From the NCBI GenBank assembly GCA_000510425.1, contig AZKM01000006.1:1-64000 (forward strand): a DNA stretch of 64,000 nucleotides, written 5' to 3'. The position numbers were made by a program, and so were the translations under genes. How positions within the stretch are numbered: position 1 is the first letter of the stretch; every line of letters begins with the position of its first letter. Below, one piece after another: positions 1 to 9,855 of the stretch. The stretch is from Eubacterium nodatum ATCC 33099. Its GTDB lineage: Bacteria; Bacillota; Clostridia; Peptostreptococcales; Anaerovoracaceae. Under the pieces are notes generated by a model. The model was given only the letters and a program-made list of their open reading frames with translations. It was not told where the DNA came from and did no database searches.

Positions 1-1289
1 TTTGAATTGTAAATATCGTCATTTCTCGATATTTTTAAACGAATTTTTTCAATTCGCCTTTCTTTCACTGAAAGAATTGTAAATAAAATATTGTCAAATT
101 CTATTGTCTGATTTATATATCCATCTTGGGGAATTTCTCCAAGTATATCTATTATAAAACCACCTAAGGTTTCGCTGGTCTCAGACATAAGGTTTGTGCC
201 CAGCTCCTCATTTAAGTTATCTAGGTCTACATTTCCGTCAACCAAATAAGTATCATCTTCTATCTTTTCAATGTATACCTCGGCTTCATCATATTCATCA
301 TCAATCTCACCGACAATTTCTTCTATGATGTCCTCAACCGTTACTATACCGCTGAATCCGCCATACTCATCTATTAAAATAGCTATATGCTGGCGTTCCT
401 TCTGAAGCTCTACAAAGAGAGTATCTATTTTCTTTGTTTCCGGAACAAAATATGGTTCTCTGAGGATTTCTTCTATGTTGACTTTGTCAAAGCCCGATTC
501 TCTGGCCTTAATCAGATAGTCTTTGATGTGCAGGATTCCTATTATATCATCAGAACCGTTTCTGCATACAGGCATCCTGGTATATCTGAGTTTCATTAAC
601 TGGTCAACATATTCCTCCGGAGGATCTGTTATATCAATCATAAATACATCAGTTCTCGGTGTCATAATTTCATAAGCACGTTCATCATCAAACTGAAATA
701 TACTTCCTATCATTTTTTTTCCCTCTTCCTTGAGGGAGCCGGTTAATTGACCGACTTCAAGAATAGACATAATTTCTTCTTCCGAATATTCCTGTTCGTC
801 TACATCCGTTTTCAACTTAAAAATAAGAAGTATTACATTCGCAAATTTTAATGCAACCCAGATAATAGGGAACATCAGGATGCTGACGATATTCTGCAAG
901 CCGCACAGTCCCCTTGCAAGTTCTTCTGAACGTTGCTTTGCAAGTTTTCTTGGAAATATTTCGCTAAATGAAAGCAAGCAAAGAAAATACACAACAAGTG
1001 ACAATATCAGTTTTTCATTCATAAAAATAATGCTAAAGAATCCAACAGACATAAAAATATAATTCAGCAGCTTATTCGGGTATCTGTACAGATACGGTCT
1101 TTCGGCAAATTTTAAGAGTCTGGCTGATTTTACATCATTTTTATCTTCTTCTACCCATTGGGAAATTCTATTCCTGCTGACAGCCTCCATTGCACTGTTG
1201 CTTAAAGTGATAAGTCCGTTAAGAAATACCATTATAACAGCAACCATGACATATGTAGAGTTTGATAAGTTAATCGGGTCCTCCGACAT
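1..1289 (-). CDS. CNNM/CorC-HlyC family transporter, 3' end beyond window
   Basis: Reading the minus strand from an ATG at 1289 gives an open frame to the window edge (429 codons, no stop), so the C-terminus is missing. An AAGGAG-type site lies just upstream. Residues 1-170 hold hydrophobic segments typical of the DUF21/CNNM membrane domain, including an FSEIFPRKLAKQ segment. A CBS pair follows (about 195-315) with MTPRTDVFMID and DEYGGFSGIVTVED signatures, then the start of a CorC/HlyC acidic domain (LVDGNVDLDNLNEELG). The family is linked to Mg2+/Co2+ homeostasis; the hemolysin name is historical. It begins 10 bases after the U32 protein stop, so it is probably the last visible gene of the mltG-trmR-trhP operon. 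The family assignment is secure, the substrate is not. Confidence 0.88.
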   Translation of the reverse strand, partial: MSEDPINLSNSTYVMVAVIMVFLNGLITLSNSAMEAVSRNRISQWVEEDKNDVKSARLLKFAERPYLYRYPNKLLNYIFMSVGFFSIIFMNEKLILSLVVYFLCLLSFSEIFPRKLAKQRSEELARGLCGLQNIVSILMFPIIWVALKFANVILLIFKLKTDVDEQEYSEEEIMSILEVGQLTGSLKEEGKKMIGSIFQFDDERAYEIMTPRTDVFMIDITDPPEEYVDQLMKLRYTRMPVCRNGSDDIIGILHIKDYLIKARESGFDKVNIEEILREPYFVPETKKIDTLFVELQKERQHIAILIDEYGGFSGIVTVEDIIEEIVGEIDDEYDEAEVYIEKIEDDTYLVDGNVDLDNLNEELGTNLMSETSETLGGFIIDILGEIPQDGYINQTIEFDNILFTILSVKERRIEKIRLKISRNDDIYNS

Positions 1290-1299
1290 AATTTTCTCC

Positions 1300-2526
1300 T
1301 TAAATTTTTTTCCTTAAAATATAATTTTCAGCAACGGGACTATCGAACTTGATCTTCAAAAGCTGCTTGGGATGCGGTGCAGATTCCAGCTTTTCTCCCG
1401 TTTCCGCATCGTACATTTCAGTTAATTTCTGACTTGCAAAGCCCGGTTTCGGTCCGAAGATTTCAATGTCATCTCCTACCACCATTTTATTCCTCTGCTG
1501 AACAGTTGCAAACCCTGTCACAGAATCATAGGATTTTACTATACCGATAAATGAATATTCTTTGACATATGCACTGCTGTCATAGTTTTGATCATTCTCT
1601 GTTGTTTTGTTAAAGTAAAATCCCGTTGTAAATTCTCTGTGGCTGGCTTTCTGCAGTTCTTCAAACCATTCCTGATTAAATATATACTTTTCAGGGTTTT
1701 CATAATAAGCATCTATTGCCTGTCTATATGCATGTATTACAGTCGCAACATAATAAAGGCTTTTGATTCTGCCTTCAATTTTGGCACTTGCAATTCCGCT
1801 TGAAACAAGTTGCGGAATATATTTAATCATACATAAATCCTTAGAATTAAAAATATATGTTCCCCTTGCATCTTCTTCCACAGGATAATATTCTCCCGGT
1901 CTTTTTTCCTCCATAACGGTATACTTATACCTGCATGGGTGTGCACACAACCCTCTGTTTGCATCTCTTCCCGTCATAACATTGCTTAAAAGGCAGCGAC
2001 CTGAGTAGGAAATGCACATAGCACCGTGAACAAATGATTCCAATGTCATATCTTCAGGGATTTTATCTGACAATTCTTTTATTTCCTCAAGGGAAAGTTC
2101 CCTTGCAACTACTAATCTTCTAACTCCCAGTTCATACCAGAATTTTGCCGTCATATAGTTGGTCATATTTGCCTGAGTAGACAGGTGTAGTTCTGCACCC
2201 GGTAAAATTTCCTTTACAATGCTTAGAATTCCCGGGTCGGAAATCAGAAATGCATCAATCGGAATATGTTTAATCTTCTTAAGATAATTTTTAAGGGGCT
2301 CTATGTCTTCATTATGGGCATAGATATTAAGCGTCATATAACATTTACATCCTTTATCATGGGCAAATCTGACACCTTCCTCAATTTCATCTATGGTGAA
2401 ATTTCCTGCACCTGCCCTTAATGAGAAGGTTTCGCCTCCGAAATACACAGCATCGGCACCGTAAATCACTGCAATCTTCAGTTTTTCTAAATCTCCTGCC
2501 GGAGCTAATAATTCTATTTTGTCCAT
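1300..2526 (-). CDS. trhP: U32 family tRNA uridine-34 hydroxylase (TrhP type)
   Basis: The protein of about 408 residues begins MDKIELLAPAGDLEKLK, the classic U32 opening, and has the cysteine-rich core (FVHGAMCISYSGRC followed by NRGLCAHPCRYKY) that in U32 proteins carries an iron-sulfur cluster. TrhP makes 5-hydroxyuridine at tRNA position 34 using prephenate-derived chemistry. The adjacent gene is TrmR, which methylates that product, reproducing the B. subtilis yrrL-yrrM-yrrN/O order; B. subtilis has two U32 genes here, this genome one. I place the start at the ATG at 2526 behind AAGG; a GTG at 2532 overlapping the trmR stop is also possible. Older annotation would call it a collagenase-like peptidase. 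Confidence 0.9.
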   Translation of the reverse strand: MDKIELLAPAGDLEKLKIAVIYGADAVYFGGETFSLRAGAGNFTIDEIEEGVRFAHDKGCKCYMTLNIYAHNEDIEPLKNYLKKIKHIPIDAFLISDPGILSIVKEILPGAELHLSTQANMTNYMTAKFWYELGVRRLVVARELSLEEIKELSDKIPEDMTLESFVHGAMCISYSGRCLLSNVMTGRDANRGLCAHPCRYKYTVMEEKRPGEYYPVEEDARGTYIFNSKDLCMIKYIPQLVSSGIASAKIEGRIKSLYYVATVIHAYRQAIDAYYENPEKYIFNQEWFEELQKASHREFTTGFYFNKTTENDQNYDSSAYVKEYSFIGIVKSYDSVTGFATVQQRNKMVVGDDIEIFGPKPGFASQKLTEMYDAETGEKLESAPHPKQLLKIKFDSPVAENYILRKKI

Positions 2527-2528
2527 AA

Positions 2529-3188
2529 TCACCTTAATATTGAAACTGCAACACCGTCACCGAGTGCCATAAGAGTTGTTGAAAGTCTTTTGTCATGTTT
2601 TATAAAATCAATATACTCTCTCATTTTCTTTCTGTGGGTGCGATGTTTCTTCTTCGGATCCAGCTTCTCAAATACTGTCAAGCCATGAATGAGAATATTA
2701 TCCGATACGATAACTGCTCCGCTGTCTGATACCTCAATAGAACTTTCCATAAACCGTTTATAATTGCTTTTCGATGCGTCAATAAAAACAAAATCAAAGC
2801 CGTTAATGCCTTGATCCCTTATTTTTTCAATCTGCTCCTCCCCATCTCCAAAATAAGTGTGCACTCTGTTATCAACACCTGCTTTTTTTATATTTCTAAT
2901 GGCAGCAGTGTATGCAAATTCATCGTTTTCAATTGTATATATTTCCGCTTTTTCACAAAATTTAGCAAAAAAACAGGCAGAATAACCTATAGCCGTTCCT
3001 ATCTCCAAGATTTTTTTCGGCTTTTTTAATTTCAGAAGAGTTGCAAGCAACTCTTCTGTCTCTCGTAATATAATCGGTACATTGTCATTTTCGCCTATTC
3101 TGCGAAAATCCTCCATTTCCTCGTCTAATGGCTTATATTTCTGATTTAAAAAAGCCTGTACTTCCGAGTTAACAATGTCAATTGGCAT
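2529..3188 (-). CDS. trmR: tRNA 5-hydroxyuridine methyltransferase (O-methyltransferase family 3)
   Basis: A 219-residue SAM-dependent methyltransferase with motif I at ILEIGTAIGYSACFFA and a metal-linked FVFIDASKSNYKRF motif, as in the catechol-O-methyltransferase-like family 3. Its position between mltG and the U32 hydroxylase is the yrrL-M-N order, and B. subtilis YrrM (TrmR) converts 5-hydroxyuridine-34 to 5-methoxyuridine. The ATG at 3188 overlaps the mltG stop by one base (TAATG), and its TGA overlaps the start region of trhP, so the three are translationally coupled. Family is certain; the specific tRNA role is inferred from context. Confidence 0.87.
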   Translation of the reverse strand: MPIDIVNSEVQAFLNQKYKPLDEEMEDFRRIGENDNVPIILRETEELLATLLKLKKPKKILEIGTAIGYSACFFAKFCEKAEIYTIENDEFAYTAAIRNIKKAGVDNRVHTYFGDGEEQIEKIRDQGINGFDFVFIDASKSNYKRFMESSIEVSDSGAVIVSDNILIHGLTVFEKLDPKKKHRTHRKKMREYIDFIKHDKRLSTTLMALGDGVAVSILR

Positions 3189-4282
3189 TAGTTTTTCTTC
3201 CCTTCTTTTTTGTCTCGGGCATTATAGTATGCATCCTTGTCTTTCAGAAACTGACTGTATTTTTCGGAGAAGGTCATGGAATCATCAAGTCTGTCACTTA
3301 AAATAAAATACATATATTTTGTATTTGCAGGGTTTAAGGCTGCATGAATAGAAGCTTTTCCCGGGCAACAAATCGGTCCCGGCGGCAGTCCTTTGTTTGT
3401 GTAAGTATTATATGGCGACTTAATCTGAGTATCATCAATTGACAAATCTTTTTTCCTGTTATTATCCAAGCTCAGTACATACTGAACTGTTGAGTCCATC
3501 TGAAGGGGCATCTTTGCCTTAAGTCTGTTGTATATGACACTTGCCACCTTATCCCTGTCCCTGTCTACAGCTGCTTCTTTCTCAATAATAGATGCTATTA
3601 TAATTATCTTGTTTTCGTCAACGCCCAGTTTCTTTGCTCTTGTTCTGTCCTCATGACTGAAATTATTTTGATATCCTTTCAGCATAGATGTAATTATGAA
3701 ATTATAATCTGAAGTTGCAGGCATTGTATATGTGCTTGGAAACAGATAGCCCTCAAGTCTGTGTTTTCCTTTTTGTGCATTCTTTAAGAAAGGAAATTCA
3801 GTTGCAAATCCTGCCGTTTCAAGGGTATTTACAAATTCATCCCGGTTAACAATGCCAATTTTTGCAAGTTTATCTGCAATATCGTACTCAGTATAGCCTT
3901 CCGGAATTGTAAATGTAATATCATTTGTCTTCCCCGTCCTGAGAGCTTTAGAAATTTGTTCTGTACTCATGGATGGAGAAAGGGCATAAGCCCCTGCCTG
4001 ATATGTTCCGTCATATCTTTTAAAAGTCGTGTATATTTTAAAAGCTGCCGCCGAACTTATTATTCCCTTTTTTTTAAGTAGGTCACCTATTGATGAGGTA
4101 CTTGAACCTTTTTCCACATTAACGAGAATCTCATTCTTACTTCCCTTATCTTTAACACTGTCTCCGATACTGTTAGTATATATAAATAACCCGAGAAACA
4201 GTGCAATGGCAACGGTTATAAAAAATATAAATAATTTCAGCGGCATTCTAGTTTCGGATCGGGCTTTTTTTCTTCTGCTCAT
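3188..4282 (-). CDS. mltG: endolytic murein transglycosylase MltG
   Basis: 364 residues: a basic cytoplasmic N-terminus, one membrane helix (about residues 16-36), then the YceG/MltG domain. The hallmark catalytic stretch ASIIEKEAAVDRDRDKVASV carries the conserved glutamate, followed by YNRLKAKMPLQMDSTVQY. MltG cleaves nascent glycan strands and sets their length. It heads a four-gene unit (mltG, trmR, trhP, CorC/HlyC). A purine-rich GGAGG lies upstream of the ATG at 4282, and a terminator-like hairpin separates it from efp. Confidence 0.93.
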   Translation of the reverse strand: MSRRKKARSETRMPLKLFIFFITVAIALFLGLFIYTNSIGDSVKDKGSKNEILVNVEKGSSTSSIGDLLKKKGIISSAAAFKIYTTFKRYDGTYQAGAYALSPSMSTEQISKALRTGKTNDITFTIPEGYTEYDIADKLAKIGIVNRDEFVNTLETAGFATEFPFLKNAQKGKHRLEGYLFPSTYTMPATSDYNFIITSMLKGYQNNFSHEDRTRAKKLGVDENKIIIIASIIEKEAAVDRDRDKVASVIYNRLKAKMPLQMDSTVQYVLSLDNNRKKDLSIDDTQIKSPYNTYTNKGLPPGPICCPGKASIHAALNPANTKYMYFILSDRLDDSMTFSEKYSQFLKDKDAYYNARDKKEGKKN

Positions 4283-4330
4283 TATATCCTCCAGACTTGT
4301 CTCTTTATTAACGCAATCAGATTAAAAATT

Positions 4331-4353
4331 AAGGGACGCACAATACGCCCCTT
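4331..4353 (-). terminator. terminator downstream of efp
   Basis: On the minus strand an 8-bp stem (AAGGGGCG / CGTCCCTT, one G-U pair, 7-base loop) is followed by AATTTTTAAT. It lies in the 131-base gap between efp and mltG and would end the long secDF-to-efp run. Confidence 0.65.
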
Positions 4354-4413
4354 GTAAAACTTGTTTTTTGTGAAATTTATATGGTTCAAGGGTGTGACCA
4401 CAATGGATCATAT

Positions 4414-4974
4414 TTATTTTGACCTTCCCAGATATTCTCCCGATCTGGTATCAATCTGAATTCTTTCTCCGGTTTCAATAAAGATAGGAACCTGGATTAC
4501 CGCACCGGTTTCAACGGTAGCGGCTTTAGTTACATTGGTTGCCGTATCACCCTTAATACCCGGCTCTGTATCCACAACCTCAAGGTCAACAAAGTTAGGA
4601 GCTTCAACCTGAAAAGGCGAACCTTTGTAGAACTTAATCGTAGCCTCATCATTCTCTCTGATATAAACGATGGCATCTTCAACATCTTCTTTGCTGATAG
4701 GAACCTGCTCAAAGGTTTCTCCATCCATGAAGTAGTAAAGTTCTCCGTCATTATACAGATACTGCATCTGCTTAGTATCTATATGAGCTTTCGGAAACTT
4801 ATCGCTTGGATTGAAGGCTTCTTCTCTTATTGCTCCGGTAAGAATATTTTTATACTTGGTTCTTACGAAAGCAGCACCCTTGCCGGGTTTTACATGCTGA
4901 AAATCCAATACAACATGTGGCTCACCGTTAATTTCAAAAGTAACACCTTTTCTGAAATCTCCTGCTGTTATCAT
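4414..4974 (-). CDS. efp: translation elongation factor P
   Basis: 186 residues, the standard EF-P length, with the KOW-like N-terminal domain, the loop KPGKGAAF that places Lys32 at the tip, and the C-terminal signature ending [18 protein letters not shown] rescues ribosomes stalled at consecutive prolines. Lys32 is the residue that is modified in many bacteria; no EpmA/B or YmfI-type gene is in the window. It is the 3'-terminal gene of the minus run and also has a promoter of its own lying over the 3' end of the ylbF-family gene. Confidence 0.97.
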   Translation of the reverse strand: MITAGDFRKGVTFEINGEPHVVLDFQHVKPGKGAAFVRTKYKNILTGAIREEAFNPSDKFPKAHIDTKQMQYLYNDGELYYFMDGETFEQVPISKEDVEDAIVYIRENDEATIKFYKGSPFQVEAPNFVDLEVVDTEPGIKGDTATNVTKAATVETGAVIQVPIFIETGERIQIDTRSGEYLGRSK

Positions 4975-5032
4975 TAGTTCAGTCTCGCTTTCTATTTTAT
5001 TTATTATTTAAACTATTTCATTATGATTAGTT

Positions 5033-5061
5033 ATTATAACAGATTTATATTGGATTGCCAA
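5033..5061 (-). promoter_or_regulatory. promoter for efp
   Basis: Minus-strand TTGGCA (5056-5061), 17-base spacer, TATAAT (5033-5038). The -35 box lies inside the last codons of the upstream ylbF-family gene and the -10 just after its stop, giving a leader of about 50 bases before efp. Confidence 0.7.
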
Positions 5062-5383
5062 GTCCCATGGCATCTCCGAGGATCTTATATACATCGCTCA
5101 TCATTACGGAAAATCTCATTTGAGCCTGTAAGTACTCGGCTGCCGATGGATCCCTCATAACAATTTGGTATAAGTCCTGAATCGTCTTTTGTGCCTCCTC
5201 TGTAACTTCTTCTCCAAGCATTTGTTTAGTTTGAATCTCCATCTGTTTAGTCTCAAAATCCTTAAGCATATTTGAAACCTCAGTATTTTTATCTATTTCT
5301 GCTTTTAGCCTTGCATAATCCTTGTATTCCTGTGAATCTTTAATTGCATTTGCAAGTCCGTGAGCCTGATCATATACGTTCAT
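5045..5383 (-). CDS. YlbF/YmcA family protein
   Basis: 112 residues, predicted all-helical and charged (NVYDQAHGLANAIKDSQEY near the start), matching the short YlbF/YheA-type family. In B. subtilis, YlbF and YmcA with YaaT form a complex that directs RNase Y; the role of single-copy relatives is less clear. It lies 17 bases downstream of the RNase J gene, which suggests an RNA-metabolism link by context only. A GGAGG site precedes the ATG at 5383. Confidence 0.82.
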   Translation of the reverse strand: MNVYDQAHGLANAIKDSQEYKDYARLKAEIDKNTEVSNMLKDFETKQMEIQTKQMLGEEVTEEAQKTIQDLYQIVMRDPSAAEYLQAQMRFSVMMSDVYKILGDAMGLGNPI

Positions 5384-5400
5384 TTCATACCTCCTTGTAA

Positions 5401-7329
5401 TTATCCTTCCATAAGAATCGGCAAAATCATCGGGCTTCTCTTTGTCTTATTAAAAATATGTTTTCGCATATCATTTCTAAGACCGTTTTTTAAGGCATTC
5501 CAATCGCCTTTATTATTTTGAAGATGATATTCCAGCGAAGCAAATGCTTTTCCCTTTGCTTCGTTCATGATTCCTTCGTTTTCTTTTACATAAACGAAAC
5601 CTCTGGATGTAAGTTCCGGCCCGGAAACAATAATTTTGTTGTCAATATCTATTGTTGCTGCAACTATTATCAGTCCGGCTTCCGACAGAACCCTTCTTTC
5701 ATTCAAAACTACATTGCCCACATCTCCGATGCCAAGACCGTCCACCAGTATATCCTCTGCGTTTATTACATGTTTATACTGAATGGCTTTTTGTTTGTCA
5801 ATGGTCAGTTGGTCTCCGTTCTCTAAGATGAAAACATTTTCTGCTTTCATACCCAACTCTTCTGCCAGTTGCGAATGTCTTACTAAGTGGCGGTGTTCTC
5901 CGTGAACCGGCATAAAAATTTTAGGTTTGATAAGTGAGTGTATCAACTTGAGATCTTCCTGAAAAGCATGTCCCGACACATGGATATCCGCAATATCATT
6001 ATAAATAACATCTACTTCTTTTTTATAAAGTTTATTTACGACATTTGATACTGTCTTTTCATTCCCCGGAACGGGTGTTGACGATAAAATAACCATGTCA
6101 CCTTTCTTGAGTTTTACATTTCTGTGTTCATCTCCTGCCATTCTCGTAAGAGCAGACATCGGTTCGCCCTGGCTGCCGGTGGTAATTACAACCAATTCTC
6201 TGTCGGGAATATTTTGCATCTTGTTCATTTCCACAAAAGAGCCTGCCGGATATTTTAAATATCCGAGTTCCACTGCAAGTTTGACTACATTTTCCATGCT
6301 TCGTCCTGAAACTGTAAATTTTCGTCCGTATTTAACTGCAAGTTCGATGATTTTCTGAACCCTATGAACATTTGACGAGAAGGTTGCTATAATAATTCTG
6401 TTCTTTGCCTCTCTGAAGATACTGTCCAGGGTTTCACCCACAACCTGCTCAGAAGGTGTAAAACCCGCTCTTACAGAATTTGTGCTGTCTGCCATAAGTA
6501 AGTCTACGCCTTTTTTTCCAATCTCTGCAAGCCTTGCAAAATCAATAGGCTCTCCATCAATTGGAGTATAATCTACTTTGAAATCTCCTGTATGGAAAAA
6601 ATTAGCTGCCGGAGTTTCTACAAAAAGACATACCGCATCGGCTATAGAATGAGTCGTTCTTATTGCCTCTATTTTAAACTTTCCGATTTTAAATTTTTCA
6701 CCGGGAGTAATGGTTTTGAGGTTAGCTTTAATTTTATGCTCTTCCAGCTTGTTTCTAATCAATCCGAGAGGAAGCTTTGTTGCATAAATGGGAACTTTTA
6801 ATTGTTTCAAAAGATACGGGATACCACCTATATGGTCCTCGTGCCCATGGGTTATGATTACTCCCTTCACTTTCTTTGAATTTTCTATGAGATAACTAAA
6901 GTCCGGAATAACTACATCTATTCCAAACATATCATCTTCAGGAAATGACATGCCACAATCAATAATTATAATCTGATTGTCATATTCAAAAGCAGTCATG
7001 TTTTTTCCTATTTCATCAAGTCCTCCTATCGGAAAAACCTTAAGATTTTCGGATTTCCTTTTTATAGTCTTTGATCTGCTTTTTTTAGGTTCTGAGGCTG
7101 TTTTCTTAGAGCCGGTTTTATTAGTATTTCTCCCTGATGATTTGGGGGAAGGCTTCTTTCTGAGTTTTAAGCCCAGTTGTTCTCCCAAAGATTTAGTTTC
7201 CGAAAGCAAATTTGCTCCCTTTTCTTGAGTTTTTTTCTTTTTTGTGGTAACAGTTTTCTTTCGGCTGCCACCGCGGCCTAACCTGACTGAAGGTCTGACA
7301 CCGGCTTTATGGCCATTATTTTCTTTCAT
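5401..7329 (-). CDS. rnj: ribonuclease J with long basic N-terminal extension
   Basis: 642 residues. Residues 96-642 are a metallo-beta-lactamase/beta-CASP RNase J: KVFPIGGLDEIGKNM, the metal-binding HGHEDH at 161-166, the ADSTNS motif, and ISGP-like C-terminal features. RNase J has endonuclease and 5'-3' exonuclease activity in mRNA decay and rRNA maturation. Residues 1-95 are an extra, Lys/Ser/Thr-rich, probably disordered tail that B. subtilis RNase J1/J2 lack. It sits 12 bases after leuS and 17 before the YlbF-family gene, in one operon. Confidence 0.95.
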   Translation of the reverse strand: MKENNGHKAGVRPSVRLGRGGSRKKTVTTKKKKTQEKGANLLSETKSLGEQLGLKLRKKPSPKSSGRNTNKTGSKKTASEPKKSRSKTIKRKSENLKVFPIGGLDEIGKNMTAFEYDNQIIIIDCGMSFPEDDMFGIDVVIPDFSYLIENSKKVKGVIITHGHEDHIGGIPYLLKQLKVPIYATKLPLGLIRNKLEEHKIKANLKTITPGEKFKIGKFKIEAIRTTHSIADAVCLFVETPAANFFHTGDFKVDYTPIDGEPIDFARLAEIGKKGVDLLMADSTNSVRAGFTPSEQVVGETLDSIFREAKNRIIIATFSSNVHRVQKIIELAVKYGRKFTVSGRSMENVVKLAVELGYLKYPAGSFVEMNKMQNIPDRELVVITTGSQGEPMSALTRMAGDEHRNVKLKKGDMVILSSTPVPGNEKTVSNVVNKLYKKEVDVIYNDIADIHVSGHAFQEDLKLIHSLIKPKIFMPVHGEHRHLVRHSQLAEELGMKAENVFILENGDQLTIDKQKAIQYKHVINAEDILVDGLGIGDVGNVVLNERRVLSEAGLIIVAATIDIDNKIIVSGPELTSRGFVYVKENEGIMNEAKGKAFASLEYHLQNNKGDWNALKNGLRNDMRKHIFNKTKRSPMILPILMEG

Positions 7330-7341
7330 TTTCGTTCCTCT

Positions 7342-9813
7342 CTACTTTGCAACAAAGTTTACAAGTTTGTCAGGAACTGTAATTGTTTTAACGATATTCA
7401 AATCTGAAATCAGAGCAATTACGTTTTCATTTGATTTAACAGCATTCTCTAATTCAGTCTTACTTAAACCTGCCGGCATAGAAAGTCTTTCCTTTAACTT
7501 ACCGTTAACCTGAACGATTATTGTCTTTGTGTCTTCTACTAAAGCCTTCTCATCGTAACCCGGCCATCTGACACTAACGAGTGAATCCTTATTGCCTAAC
7601 TCCTGCCACATTTCCTCGCATATATGAGGTGTGAATGGTGAAAGCAGGATTACAAGCTTAGTGACTGCATCACTAAGCAAAGGCATGTTTAAATCATCCT
7701 TTTCCTTATACTTGTATAGTTCGTTTACCAATTCCATGATTGAGCTTATGGCTGTATTAAAGTTAAACCTGTTGCTCACATCTTCGGTAATCTTTTTAAT
7801 TGTTGCATTAAGTGTTAAATTTAATTTTTTGTCATCTTGTGACTTTATTTCTATAGCATCAGTGCTATTATAATTTTTTTCGACAAACTCACTGACAAGA
7901 CGCCATACACGGTTTAGGAATCTATAACTTCCTTCAACACCTGCATCTGACCAATCGAGTTCTTTCTCCGGCGGTGCTGCAAATAAAATGAACAGCCTTG
8001 CCGTATCTGCACCGTATTTATTTATAATTTCTTCAGGACTTACGACATTTCCTATGGACTTACTCATTTTCTTTCCGTCTTTATTAACCATGCCCTGCGT
8101 CAGCAGATTTGCGAAAGGTTCTTTGCAGTCCACAAGTCCAATGTCATGAAGAGCCATCTGGAAAAATCGTGCATACATGAGATGAAGAATAGCATGCTCT
8201 ACTCCGCCTATGTACTGGTCAACATTCATCCAATAGTCAACTTTTTCCTTATCAAAAGCTTTATCAGTATTCTTCGGATCGCAATAACGAAGGAAATACC
8301 ACGATGAGTCCAAAAAAGTATCCATAGTATCAAGTTCTCTTTCTGCATCTTTTCCGCATTTCGGACATGTACATTTAGAGAATGTTTTAGAAGTAGCTAA
8401 AGGAGATTCTCCTTTTCCTGTAAATTCCACATCTGTGGGCAGCACAACGGGAAGGTTTTCTTCTTTTTCCGGCAGCCAGCCGCAGTCCTTACAGTAAATC
8501 ATAGGAATTGGAGTTCCCCAGTAACGCTGACGAGAAATCAGCCAATCCCTAAGTTTATAATTGATTGTCTTTTCCCCTATATTCTGTTCAGAAAGCCATT
8601 TAATCATTTCAGGAATAGCCTTACGATTATTCATGCCGTCAAACTTTCCGGAATTTATCATCTTTCCTTCTGCATCAAATGCTTCAGTTAAGTTATTCAC
8701 ATCTATTTCAGATGAGTTGCTTTCCACTACAGGTATAATCTTTATGTCAAATTTCTTTGCAAAATCAAAGTCTCTCTGGTCATGTGCAGGCACTGCCATA
8801 ATCGCACCTGTACCATAGCCCATCAAAACATAATCTGAGATAAAAACAGGAACCTTTTTTTGATTTACAGGATTAATTGCATATTTTCCGATAAAAACAC
8901 CTGTTTTTTCGTTATTGGTTGATGTACGCTGAATTTCATCCATATGCTGGACCTTTTCGATATAGTCCTCTACATCGTCTTGAAACTTCGTTCCTTCCAC
9001 CAATTCCGTTACATAAGGGTGCTCGGGAGCCATTACCATATATGTACAGCCAAACAAAGTATCTGCACGGGTCGTAAACACTTTGAGAACCTTATCGGTT
9101 CCATCTATTTTGAAATCTATATTTGCACCTATTGATTTACCTATCCAGTTTTCCTGCATCAGTTTAACCTTATTTGGCCATCCCTGAAGGTCATTCAAAT
9201 TCTCCAAAAGTTGATCCGCATAATCTGTTATCTTTAAATACCACTGCGATAGATTTTTCTTTCCGACAGGAGTTTTGCAGCGTTCACAAACCCCGTCAAC
9301 AACCTGCTCATTGGCAAGCACGGTCTGACAACTCGGACACCAGTTAACAGGATTTTCCTTTTTGTAAGCCAGACCCTTGTTAAAGAACTGAATAAAAATC
9401 CATTGCATCCAACGATAATATTCAGGATTGCAGGTTTGTACTTCTCTTTCCCAGTCATAGGAAAGACCAAGCTGTTTGAGCTGTTCCTCCATTTCTGCAA
9501 TATTATTCCATGTCCAATCTGCAGGAGGAGTTCCGTTTTTTATAGCTGCGTTTTCGGCAGGCAGTCCAAACGAGTCAAATCCCATAGGATGAAGAACATT
9601 AAATCCTTGCATATGCTTAAATCTAGCCACCACATCACCGATTGAGTAGTTTCTTACATGACCCATGTGAAGTTTTCCTGAAGGGTATGGAAACATTTCT
9701 AAAACATAATATTTTTCTTTTGAAGGGTCTTCAATAGATTTGAAGCTGTTGTTTTCTTCCCAATAATTCTGCCACTTTTTTTCAATTCTTTTAAATTCGT
9801 ATCTTTCTTCCAT
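7342..9813 (-). CDS. leuS: leucyl-tRNA synthetase
   Basis: 823 residues, full length. Class I signatures are visible: HMGH (residues 49-52, HIGH box), a zinc-ribbon [12 protein letters not shown]...CERC segment, the CP1 editing domain, [16 protein letters not shown], and KKMSKS in the C-terminal third. It charges tRNA-Leu; two tRNA-Leu genes lie 14 kb away in this window. No T-box leader can exist here because only 42 bases separate it from the upstream yqeK-rsfS gene, so it is presumably expressed as part of the run. Confidence 0.98.
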   Translation of the reverse strand: MEERYEFKRIEKKWQNYWEENNSFKSIEDPSKEKYYVLEMFPYPSGKLHMGHVRNYSIGDVVARFKHMQGFNVLHPMGFDSFGLPAENAAIKNGTPPADWTWNNIAEMEEQLKQLGLSYDWEREVQTCNPEYYRWMQWIFIQFFNKGLAYKKENPVNWCPSCQTVLANEQVVDGVCERCKTPVGKKNLSQWYLKITDYADQLLENLNDLQGWPNKVKLMQENWIGKSIGANIDFKIDGTDKVLKVFTTRADTLFGCTYMVMAPEHPYVTELVEGTKFQDDVEDYIEKVQHMDEIQRTSTNNEKTGVFIGKYAINPVNQKKVPVFISDYVLMGYGTGAIMAVPAHDQRDFDFAKKFDIKIIPVVESNSSEIDVNNLTEAFDAEGKMINSGKFDGMNNRKAIPEMIKWLSEQNIGEKTINYKLRDWLISRQRYWGTPIPMIYCKDCGWLPEKEENLPVVLPTDVEFTGKGESPLATSKTFSKCTCPKCGKDAERELDTMDTFLDSSWYFLRYCDPKNTDKAFDKEKVDYWMNVDQYIGGVEHAILHLMYARFFQMALHDIGLVDCKEPFANLLTQGMVNKDGKKMSKSIGNVVSPEEIINKYGADTARLFILFAAPPEKELDWSDAGVEGSYRFLNRVWRLVSEFVEKNYNSTDAIEIKSQDDKKLNLTLNATIKKITEDVSNRFNFNTAISSIMELVNELYKYKEKDDLNMPLLSDAVTKLVILLSPFTPHICEEMWQELGNKDSLVSVRWPGYDEKALVEDTKTIIVQVNGKLKERLSMPAGLSKTELENAVKSNENVIALISDLNIVKTITVPDKLVNFVAK

Positions 9814-9855
9814 GATTCTCCTCGTTAGTTGGTATTCTTATTATAAATTTCATCC

